Assembly (NCBI GenBank): GCA_014885115.2
Contig: WKLE02003251.1
Span: 969 to 19,964, forward strand
Length of the DNA: 18,996 nucleotides
Direction of reading: 5' to 3'
DNA from: Asterionellopsis glacialis
Taxonomy: Eukaryota; Bacillariophyta; Plagiogrammaphyceae; Rhaphoneidales; Asterionellopsidaceae
This document shows, piece by piece, positions 1-8,115 of this stretch. The translations under genes and the position numbers were made by a program. The notes beneath the pieces are model-generated. The model saw nothing but the letters and a program-made list of their open reading frames with translations, had not been told where the DNA came from and did not search any database. The stretch's first letter is position 1. Each line of letters starts with the position of its first letter.

Positions 1-1248
1 TTCCAATTGTATGACTTGTAAATTGCATTCCTTCCACACATCGGATTGGAATGCATACCCACGATTACAAAATATATCCTTGACAGATGCTGCCTTATTT
101 TGTCTAACAAGTGCATCCTTCATGGCTCGTATATCATGTACCTTTTTAGGTATAGGTGGTAATTGTAAAAAATCACCACAAAATATGATTTGTATCCCAC
201 CAAAGGGTTGTGTATCTTGTTTGTGAATGTTCTTCTTATCATACTGTCGTATACTACGTACAACATTAGATAATAAATCTAAAAATTCACCTGATATCAT
301 GGATATTTCATCTACAATCATGACTCGTAACTTTCTCCATTTTTTTTTATGCTCCGTTTCCCAACATTTCTTAAAATCATTCTTCATGACGGGAACACCA
401 CAACCTGCAAAACTATGTATCGTTTGTCCACCCAGGGGTATAGCTGTTGTACCTGTAGGTGCCAAGGCAACCCATGCAGAACGATTGAAGGGGTATTTTT
501 CTTTTAACATTTGTATAATATGATGAAGGACAACAGATTTACCTGTACCAGCAGATCCTGTAATGAATATATTTTGACCTTGTTGGGCTAATTCTACAGC
601 ACGTTGTTGTTGTGAATTCAATGTTCTTGTTCGAAGAAGAGAGTCAGTGTCATTGTTCTTGTTGTAGTATCCAACAACACCGTAGTGATGCTTTTTCGTT
701 TCAAAATTTGTTTTACATTTTTTGTAGTTTTGGTAAGGAGTAGTAGCATGGTACTGATAAGCTTTGATGGGAGAACAAATTCCTTGTTTACGTTTCCCAA
801 GACCTTTACCTGGTTGATATCCCATTTGTATCATATGACGTTTTGCAAATGATGAATAAAGTGTTGTTGTTGTTGTTGTTGTTCCCCCCCCTTCATGCTG
901 ATGTTGGAATAACAATGATTCTAATTTCATCTCCTTTGTTTCTTGATGGTTGTTGTTGTTGCTGTTGGATGAATCATCAGGGTCATTGTCGTCATCTAAT
1001 AATAAAACACAATGATTCAAAGTACTACCACCTTCGTTTTGTGAATTCTGCTCGTCATTATTATTATTATTATCATTATTTCCGTCGTCTTTGCCAATAG
1101 TAATACTATTTTTATACGAATGTGACGACGACGACGACGACGATGATGCCATTTTTTCTTTTGTCAAAATGGCAGTAGTAGTTGAAGTAGTAACTCTATT
1201 CGTCTTGTCTAATAATATTACATGACCAATGTTACCTGTTTGTTTCAT
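1..1248 (-). CDS. G-patch/PIF1-family DNA helicase, 5' part (3' part beyond the left edge)
   Basis: The minus frame stays open from 1419 to base 1. It shows PIF1-type SF1 helicase motifs: Walker A GSAGTGKS (codons at about 559-536), motif Ia APTGTTA, Walker B VDEIS and motif III CGDFLQLPP. Motifs IV-VI lie outside the window. PIF1 helicases unwind DNA 5'-3' at G-quadruplexes, forks and in mitochondria. Ahead of the core (about 855-770) is a G-patch, readable as MGYQPGKGLGKRKQGI followed by PIK. The N-terminal 100 residues are Ser/Asn/Asp/Thr-rich low complexity. The start is uncertain. ATG at 1248 has A at -3; an in-frame ATG at 1419 would add a Lys-rich head followed by an unconvincing Phe-rich stretch; ATG at 1152 (AAAATGG) has the best Kozak context. 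A polypyrimidine tract plus ACAG at about 1350-1329 on this strand could be a 3' splice site of a leader intron. Confidence 0.85.
   Translation of the reverse strand, partial: MKQTGNIGHVILLDKTNRVTTSTTTAILTKEKMASSSSSSSSHSYKNSITIGKDDGNNDNNNNNDEQNSQNEGGSTLNHCVLLLDDDNDPDDSSNSNNNNHQETKEMKLESLLFQHQHEGGGTTTTTTTLYSSFAKRHMIQMGYQPGKGLGKRKQGICSPIKAYQYHATTPYQNYKKCKTNFETKKHHYGVVGYYNKNNDTDSLLRTRTLNSQQQRAVELAQQGQNIFITGSAGTGKSVVLHHIIQMLKEKYPFNRSAWVALAPTGTTAIPLGGQTIHSFAGCGVPVMKNDFKKCWETEHKKKWRKLRVMIVDEISMISGEFLDLLSNVVRSIRQYDKKNIHKQDTQPFGGIQIIFCGDFLQLPPIPKKVHDIRAMKDALVRQNKAASVKDIFCNRGYAFQSDVWKECNLQVIQLE
770..860 (-). other. G-patch motif inside the PIF1-like gene
   Basis: On the minus strand the codons read an amphipathic lead-in (FAKRHMIQ), then MGYQPGKGLGKRKQGI, then PIKAY. 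This follows the G-patch pattern of aromatic or hydrophobic residues plus regularly spaced glycines (G-x-x-x-G-x-G-x-G-x4-G). G-patches elsewhere recruit and activate DEAH-box helicases such as Prp43/DHX15, or bind RNA. Codon frame is continuous with the downstream Walker A, so the fusion is seen within one open frame with no intron between them. The second half of the classical motif is only weakly matched (GVVGYY about 30 residues later). Confidence 0.8.
863..883 (+). repeat. (GTT)n microsatellite coding poly-Thr
   Basis: Seven GTT units on the plus strand are read on the minus strand as ACA codons, giving a threonine run just upstream of the G-patch in the PIF1-like protein. A C7 run follows directly and is read as glycine codons. 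Confidence 0.8.
1124..1148 (+). repeat. (GAC)n/(GAT)n microsatellite coding poly-Ser
   Basis: Tandem GAC units ending in GAT on the plus strand. On the minus strand, in the helicase frame, they read as TCG/TCA serine codons directly after the ATG at 1152. Confidence 0.8.
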
Positions 1249-2132
1249 GGTTGCTGTCGTCAATGCTATATTAATAAGTATAGTGTGTGTCTCTCCTCCA
1301 TATGAGCAACACAAATCAGTCTCTGTAAAGAACCAAAAAAAAAAATGACTGCCTCTTGGTTCATCTAACGAAGATATTGCATTGCCTCTTTTTTTTTTAA
1401 TTTTTTTCTTGAAAGACATGATGTGAGATCTTGTTGTGTGATTGGAGGAGTACCTGGGTACAGGTACTGTCTGTAGGTTCGATTTACGTCGGTTTTTTGT
1501 TGGGAGGTTCGCGCCAAAAATAATTCTGCACTCCCTAGAGAGAGCAATCCTTGAATAGAAGTGTATTTATTTGTTTTACTTCGGAATGAAGGATGACGTA
1601 ATTGGATAGCTAAATATATTTTTACTTAGAGATAAATATGACCCAATTCACACCGCCAAATAATGAACGATGCCTCTCTTTTTTTTGGATGAAGAATATT
1701 TTTCTTGATAATGCCTGCCGGCTGGGAAAAAAGAGAGAGTGAAAAAAGCCAAGATACAAGATTCACTTGCACAACGCCTCGCATCGTGTCAAATTACAAT
1801 TTCTTGGTGGTGTAGTTAATGAAGACTCGTGGTGATCGTCGTATTGAATCGCTCAAGACCAAGACCCTGCAACTATACTGCTAGGAGGACAAACAGTAGA
1901 ATCGTCACTAACTTGTAGAACTTATCCCAACAGCAAGACTACTACTTCAAATCGATAACGGACACGTCACGTTTGATTAACCTCCAGAAGAAGCATATAA
2001 AGAAAGAAAGAAAAACCTTGATCTTTTTTGGAGAATTAAAAAAAATAAAAACAGCAAGAGTACAATAAGCACTCTCGTTAATCCTTTGCATCAGCCCATT
2101 TTGAAAGAGGAAAGAAAAACACAAAAAGCAAA
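1249..2132. promoter_or_regulatory. Divergent upstream region of the PIF1-like and SLC35C2-like genes
   Basis: No convincing coding potential. It contains, in order: a possible helicase 5' leader (1249-1419); an inverted repeat AGTACCTG-GGTA-CAGGTACT at 1449-1468; an E2F-type site at 1508-1519; TGACGTAA at 1594-1601 next to a CCAAT-type ATTGG; long T-rich and A-rich stretches; an ACGTCACGT element at 1964-1972; and a TATA-like CATATAAAG at 1994-2002, about 135 bases before the transporter ATG. Only the E2F match is strong. The remaining sites are short and could occur by chance. Confidence 0.5.
1508..1519 (-). promoter_or_regulatory. E2F/DP-type binding site upstream of the PIF1-like gene
   Basis: Plus strand TTCGCGCCAAAA; read on the helicase strand this is TTTTGGCGCGAA, which contains TTTGGCGCG, an exact match to the E2F consensus TTTSSCGC plus the flanking G. 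It lies 89 bases upstream of the ATG at 1419 and about 260 upstream of the ATG at 1248. E2F/DP factors drive S-phase genes in animals, plants and many algae, which suits a helicase acting at replication forks. Confidence 0.5.
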
Positions 2133-3529
2133 ATGACAGAAATATCAACAAATAATAGCAGTTGTAGTAATTGCAATACTGGTCGGTTCTATTCCAACCA
2201 TTGTATTTATTTACCAGCCATGTTGGGTTGGTTTGCCTTTTCAGCCATGTTGGTTGCATACAACAAAGTTGTATTTGGGAATGGTCACATGGCATTCCCA
2301 TGTCCACTGTTATTGACAAGTATGCATTTTTTAATTCAATGGTTATTTGCATTTGTAACATCATCCTTGTTTCCAATAACATTAGGTGGTGATCGTGTAA
2401 AACAAATGTCATGGACAGATTTTTTAATGACAGGCGTACCCTGTGGATTAGTAACAGCAGTAGATGTTGGATTATCAAATTTAAGTTTGACTCGAATATC
2501 TATAACATTCTATACCATGGTGAAAGCTTCAACGCCTATATTTGTGGTATCCTGGGCATTTATTTTTGGTATTGAAGACATCACAGTAACACTTATCGCT
2601 GTTGTAGGTGTCATTGCGGCTGGCGAGTTCCTTACAGTTTTGGGAGAAGTTGAATTTGATTCCAAAGGTTTCTTTTTATGTTTGGCAGCAAGTGTTTTGT
2701 CTGGAGCACGATGGACACTCGTAAGTTGTTTTTTTAAATTTCAACTGATATCGTTTTTTTACCCGTTGTGCGTGACTTTTTTTAAAAAAAATCTTATCCT
2801 ACACACTCACTCAACTCAAATAATAATCTTCCATCGTACCACACCACGTGTACATTATAAATACGACAGGTTCAACTCTTGTTGAATAAATTGGAACCAC
2901 CCTTAAAAACAACAATTGCCACCATGAGAGTCTTGAGTCCACCCATGTTTATAAGTTTGTTTTTCATAAGTATGATGGTGGAACGTCCATGGGTTAAATT
3001 AAACGAGGGTGAATATTTGGATTCACCAGGTGAATTGTTATATACCCTGGGTTTAGGAATGATAGGTGCAGTCTTTGCTATTGCAATGGTGTTGTGTGAA
3101 TTTTCATTGATTATGAATTCCAGTGCTATTGTACTTATGATTGGTGGTGTCATTAAAGAAATGGTAACCATTCTTGTGGGTGTGATTGTATTTCATGATT
3201 CCTTGAATGCAATCAATATGGCTGGTTTCTCTATCGTATTTTTGGGTGTAATCATGTATAAGATTTCATTCCATTTAGCTAAAATGGAACAAGATAAGAA
3301 TCATCATCCTACCACTGATCAATCGAAAGTCAATTATAAACCTGTCGTCGTCCAAGCTGATGATGATGTTGATGATAATGACAACGACGAGGAGAAGGAT
3401 GGAATTTGGATTACCATGGATAGACTGGGGGGGGACAATAAAACTGAAAGCGACACAGATATTATTGCATCGAAAAGTGCACTAGACTCCTATCAAGATA
3501 GATATTATGATACTAGTGAGACAGGTTGA
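2133..3529 (+). CDS. SLC35C2-like transporter of the triose-phosphate/nucleotide-sugar (TPT/DMT) family
   Basis: Two exons, 2133-2720 and 2870-3529, separated by a 149-base intron (GTAAGT...CGACAG, phase 0), give 415 residues. Joining across the intron restores the family segment GARWTL|VQLLL. About ten hydrophobic helices run from residue 26 to about 385. The stretch DVGLSNLSL...TFYTMVKASTPIF and the ARWTL motif after it are typical of the SLC35C2/YMD8 branch of the TPT family. Relatives sit in Golgi or early secretory membranes and affect GDP-fucose use; the substrate here cannot be read from sequence. The N-terminus (25 residues) and the Asp-rich C-terminal tail (about 85 residues) are hydrophilic and presumably cytosolic. 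The ATG follows an A-rich leader (AAAATGA). It is divergent from the PIF1-like gene and convergent with the SCO gene. Confidence 0.85.
2721..2869 (+). other. Intron of the SLC35C2-like gene
   Basis: Donor GTAAGT after ACACTC, acceptor CGACAG before GTTCAA. It contains T-rich stretches and in-frame stops, and its removal keeps the frame and a conserved transporter motif. Confidence 0.85.
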
Positions 3530-3728
3530 GATATCAAACAATTTCTTCTACAAACACGATGGAATAGTAATGATAATATGACAAGCACTTTCTATAAAAT
3601 CATAATTTCTAAATTCTATCTTCTTGATTTCAAAAAGTGTTTTTCATACCTCTCATGTATTACTTTTTATCCTCTAGAGTTCAGTGGGATACTTCACACA
3701 GTATTTGTATTTGACTGCCTTGTGTGGG

Positions 3729-4783
3729 TTACTCTGGCTTGATTGTCATGCGTTCCACAATTTGTCCAACGATATCTGTTGGTCGCATACTTTGTGTAAA
3801 GCAATCCGCAAGGTCACCTGTATCATCATGAAAGTACACAACAATGGAATGATCCACCAAATAGTCACCATCTTCTGTTTCATCAGCCTTGCTGACATAG
3901 ACACGAAATTTTTTGGCCATTTGTTGGACTTGTACAGGACTACCTGTTAAAAAGACATAGGTGGGATGAAAATCTTTGGCATATTCTCTCAAGGCCTTGA
4001 GTGAATCACGTGCAGGATCTATACTAACGAATAATGGTTGAATTTGTTTGGCAAGGTCAGGGTATTCCTTGGCAAGTGTATCCATTACCTTTGCCATTTT
4101 TAACATTTCGGATGGACAAATATCAGGACATCGTGCAAAACCAAAGTAAAGAAGTAACCATTTGCCTTGGAAATTTTTATCTGTTACCAAATTACCATCT
4201 AAATCAACCAACGACCACGGTCCACCAATAGCAGGTTTACCAGCTAATAATATAAGAATCAAGAGATAAATAGATGAAGAAATAGAGATAGAGAGAGGAG
4301 GGGAAAAAAAAATCAAAAATTAATAATAAAGATACGTGCAATGTGCTTTGCTTGTTTCTTACCGCCACCAAATGCATCTTCGGCAGGGAACCAACCCCAC
4401 TGAGTTTTTTTCCATTTTCGTTTGGCAAGAAATTCAGGATTGGGACTCCATCCATCGGACTCATTCGAAACAATTTTTCCCATGGCTTGTTCCAATCTTC
4501 GTTCACGTTCAGTGCTGTAATAACCAACAGCAGACGCGCCAGCTGCCACAGCTACAAAAAGTCCCAAGGCAGGCCAAGGACCTCGTTGTGTATCATGCAT
4601 GGCAGATTTATGTGTTGTTGTAGTACCAGCTCCTCCCTGTGACTTTGTCGTCTTTGGTGGTGGTACCGCTCCTCTTGTAGTAGAAAATGGGCGTTGAGGA
4701 AGGGTCCATGATGACAATCTTTTTGAAATTCTTGTTGGCTTTACTGCCGAAAAGCATGCGGTGGCAGCACGAAGAGACGCCAT
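3729..4783 (-). CDS. SCO1: SCO1/SCO2-type mitochondrial copper chaperone for cytochrome c oxidase
   Basis: Two exons, 4783-4363 and 4243-3729, with a 119-base intron (GTAAGA...TATTAG, phase 1) give 311 residues. The N-terminus is a Ser/Arg/Ala-rich, acid-free presequence typical of mitochondrial import, followed by one membrane helix at about residues 71-90. The C-terminal thioredoxin-like domain carries the copper ligands C179-P-D-I-C183 in the context GFARCPDICP, and the distal ligand H272 in VDHSIVV. All three Cu ligands of SCO proteins are present. The family delivers copper to the CuA site of COX2 in the inner membrane. I chose the ATG at 4783 (GCCATGG on the complement as ACCATGGCG) because it begins the presequence; an upstream in-frame ATG at 4900 would prepend a 39-residue Cys/Leu-rich segment that looks like leader. 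Paralogue SCO1 versus SCO2 cannot be told apart. Confidence 0.92.
4244..4362 (-). other. Intron of the SCO gene
   Basis: On the minus strand the donor is GTAAGA after GGTGGCG and the acceptor is ATTATTAG before CTGGTAAACC. Splicing joins G|CT to make an alanine codon and continues the reading frame into the Cu-binding domain. The interior is C/T-rich near its middle. Confidence 0.88.
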
Positions 4784-5251
4784 GGTCAAAAAAAGACACA
4801 CAAAACAGAGAGAATATGCAACATGCCAACACAAACTCTTCCAACAAGAAAGAGGCAGGATGGAGGAGCCGACCGATTGTGTGATGCTGGGATTTTCCAC
4901 CGTACTGAGGTGGAGTTGATTTTATATAACAAGGTGGAAAGGGGAAAAGAAAGGAAAAGGGGGACGAGAATGAGGAGAAAAAGGGGAAAGAAAGAAGAAA
5001 GATTTGTATGTTTTTTCAGCATTGGAGTTTCTCCTTTTTTGATTTTACGACGATTTCAGACTTTTGAAATAATATATACCAAATTATTTCTCATTACGCT
5101 TTCATCTATCAAGCTGGTCAATTTCATTTCAATTTCAAGAGACAATGCAGTACTAACTTAGGCCGTCATCATCATCGTTGTTGCTACCTGCTGTTCTTAT
5201 TAATTAATTAATGGTGTTGTCATTGTCATTGGACTACAAACTCAAGTAGTA
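4784..5251. promoter_or_regulatory. Divergent upstream region of the SCO and QSOX-like genes
   Basis: A 468-base region between the two start codons with no credible ORF. It is strongly purine-rich on the plus strand around 4930-5000 (GGAAAAG/GAGAAA repeats). A TTAATTAATTAATGG tract lies about 40 bases before the QSOX ATG. No clear TATA box or named operator was recognised. Confidence 0.5.
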
Positions 5252-7399
5252 ATGATTGATCCGTTATTATTATTGGGCAGACGACGATTTCAATTTCCAA
5301 ACAAGTTTTTGAAAGCTGTCATTATTGTATCGTTGTACATATCTTTTTCTTCTCCTTCTTTGAATTTTACTACAAGTGCTTTACAAGAAGATGATGATGA
5401 TTATTTTAAAGATTATTTATATGCTGGTTATAATCCAGGTGTGACAGATCCAATTATAGATTACGAAAACGACAATCATGACGACGAGAATGAAAATGAT
5501 AATGTTGGTGGCGATTCACCAATTTTTACGAAACCAGATTTCCTATATTCCAATCAATCTGGTCATCGAATAGTAGAATGTAAGAGCGAAGCCATATATA
5601 TTTCTTGTGCACAGCACACACGTCCCTTTTACCTTTTGTACGCCTACTCATCTTTACTACTGTACATGAGAAAGCCACACTCACCAAAATTTGTCTTTTG
5701 TTGCTTTTTTTTTATATCGTTCACTTGACTTCATGATCTCATATGGTATATTATTTTTACATCTTTCAAAGTTTATGCACCATGGTGTCCACACTGTCAA
5801 CATTTTAAAACACATTATGTGACATTTGCACGTACGGTATCCAAATTGGCACAACAACTAAATAATACACATGTAGATTTTTATGCGATAAGTTGTACAG
5901 CTCACAAATATTTATGTCACGATCAAAACATTCAAGGGTATCCTGTCATCAAAATACTCAAAGCTGGTACATCTACTACATCCTTCAAGGCGAAAGATGT
6001 AGAGACCATGACGACGAATAAGCTGCAAAATGCTACTACTAATCAAGATGGTACTAGTAATGAAACATTTGTGAATATTGAACAAGATGAAGAAGTAGTT
6101 CATGATCCAAGTATTGTTGCTGCATGGGATTTACATCCATTTGGTGCTTTACAGATATTGGGTTTGACAGTCACAGAAGAAATGATGAATGATGGTATCC
6201 AACAAGTAGTAGAAAAAAAAGAAAATCAAAAGTATGTTTCGTCGAATCATCAACACCAAAACAAGCATGCGAATAACAACAATAGAGGAGACGAGACAAA
6301 ACAACAAAGTCAACAACAAAAAAGTCAACAAGCACAAAAATCTCAAAAGGATATTTATAATGATGCTTTGAAATCATTCGATTTTTCATTACGTAATAGT
6401 ATATTTTTAAAGAATGGACCGTTAGATGATGCATCCAACACTACATTTTGTAATTGGATTCATTTATTACATCGTACCTTACCACCCATGTGGAACATAC
6501 ATTTAATGATACAAGCAATCCTTGATAATCTACAGACTGTCACACAAGACGAACGTATATTACTCAAGGTGATTGAACCCTATAAATCTTTGGTTCCACC
6601 CCAATGGTCTAAAAGTTGTACTCATGGGGATCGTGGTGTTTCCGGATATACATGTGGGTTATGGGAACTATTTCATATAATGACGATTGGTGTTGTAGAA
6701 TGGAATCGATTCGTAAATGATCCATCCTACGGAATTATTACAACTCATACAGGAAGTGCAGAAATTTTACGTAATTACATTGAACATTTCTTTGAATGTT
6801 TAGTTTGCAAAATCAACTTTATAAATGCATATGATAATTGTGCACATGATAGATGTCAACGTTTGATAGATGGTGATACAGGTGATGGTGATGAAGAAGA
6901 GCCTGAATCCTACTCCACGTTTCAAGATTGGATAGAATTACCACTATGGTTATGGGAGACACATAATGCTGTAAATGTACGGCTCATGAAAGAACATCAT
7001 GCGACTAGTGCTAGTGCTGCTGCCACAACAACACACTTAGATGAAATCAATGTTGAATGGCCATTACGTGTTGATTGTCCACAATGTTGGAATGCAGATG
7101 ATACATGGAATCCACATGTTATATTCAAGTATCTACGATTAATATATTGGCCTGATCAAGATGATATTGCTATAGAATATCGTAAAGAATTAGATTCTTT
7201 GTTGTTACTACAGCAGGAACAACAACAACCACACCATCATCATCAAAAGAAAAGCAACAACAATGTATCCAGAGGTGGAAATTTGTTTGGATTCACGCAT
7301 GCCGTACTATTACTATCATTCATGGTGGTTGTTTTTTGGATGTACTTGCAAAATGTAGCCAAGGTGAAGAGTGGAAGGCATAAAAAGTCAGATCTGTAG
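5252..7399 (+). CDS. Quiescin sulfhydryl oxidase-like protein (thioredoxin plus Erv/ALR domains, membrane-anchored)
   Basis: Two exons, 5252-5579 and 5772-7399, with a 192-base intron (GTAAGA...TCAAAG, phase 1) give 651 residues. Splicing creates IVEFYAPWCPHC, the thioredoxin active site, with C115-x-x-C118. QSOX enzymes make disulfides in the secretory pathway, passing electrons from the Trx pair to an Erv CxxC, to FAD and to O2. An N-terminal hydrophobic segment (about residues 20-40) looks like a signal peptide. An acidic Asp/Glu/Asn spacer precedes the Trx domain. A Gln/Asn/Lys-rich linker lies at about 250-290. The Erv domain starts near C392 (GLWELFH), then shows the redox pair C452-L-V-C455, the FAD-binding WLWETHNAVN with H507, and C545-x-x-C548. 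A single helix at about 618-640 is followed by a short Lys/Arg tail. Membrane-anchored, single-Trx forms resemble protist and plant QSOX more than the long animal ones. Confidence 0.9.
5580..5771 (+). other. Intron of the QSOX-like gene
   Basis: Donor GTAAGAGC after GTAGAAT, acceptor TTTCAAAG before TTTATGCACC. It interrupts the thioredoxin motif between Glu and Phe/Tyr of EFYAPWC, so removal is needed for a functional active site. The 3' half is T-rich. Confidence 0.88.
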
Positions 7400-8115
7400 T
7401 TAGTAAAAAGTATGCCGTACTACTTCAGATGGGCTAGAGTATGCCTCAAAGTTTATTTGCTTGTACCACATTCATAAGGATGGTGCTGCCCAGAAAACAA
7501 CGGGGGTGATCTATGAGAACTTCTCTTTTTTACAGCAGAAAAGTTGAATATAAGCAAAAGTCAGTCGTATATAATTTCTATTTCTACAATTTTTTTTAAA
7601 AGCTACAGATGTTGTAGAATGCAAGGCTTTTTCAAAACCAAAAAAAATGCATTTTATAAAAATTGCAAGTGCATATATCATCCCGAGTTATTATTGTGCT
7701 ACTCTCTTTCCAACAAAATATCCCAACCAGATGGCAAGCTCCTAAAAAGCACATTTTTAATTTTATGATTGATGCATTTGAAAAAGTATAAACAAGCTTG
7801 AGCTCCCCAACATAACGTTTACACAAGGACAGTATGATATACTCCTTATACGAATAAGGAGTTTGAAAGCATCTCGTCCTTGCATTGGAAGGAATTGTTT
7901 CTTCATTGACATATTGTAAAATATTTTGGACTTGTACTTGTAGACTTCTCTAGCCAACATGTCGACTGAACAATGATACATCAGATTAGGTACAGACTAT
8001 ATCTGCTGTTGTTAAAGTGTGATTATTAAAACTGTTATTTGATGCTAGCTTAACCATGGCAAAAGTTCCTCTCTACACTCATTCTACCCCTTAAGGTCAA
8101 CGAAGTACCGCAATT
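7400..8115. other. Intergenic region between convergent QSOX-like and PEX14-like genes
   Basis: This 716-base stretch should hold both 3' UTRs. Short ORFs inside it (for example 7544-7768 plus, 7763-7981 minus) have no recognisable domain and look like noise. The only structured element I see is a hairpin at 7841-7862. No tRNA or snRNA was recognised. Confidence 0.5.
7841..7862. repeat. Perfect 9-bp inverted repeat (hairpin)
   Basis: Arms ACTCCTTAT (7841-7849) and ATAAGGAGT (7854-7862) surround the four-base loop ACGA. It lies between convergent 3' ends, so the RNA of either gene could fold it. A role in 3' end formation or stability is only a guess. Confidence 0.6.

Noticed and set aside
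1365..1547. 60-codon minus-strand ORF upstream of the helicase
   Set aside because: Different frame from the helicase, no domain, and it overlaps the E2F site and leader.
2721..2885. Frameshift or pseudogene in the transporter
   Set aside because: The apparent break is a normal GT-AG intron; joining 2720 to 2870 restores the conserved motif and the frame.
4784..4900. Longer SCO start at 4900
   Set aside because: The extra 39 residues are Cys/Leu-rich and unlike a mitochondrial presequence; the ATG at 4783 starts a typical Ser/Arg presequence in a good context.
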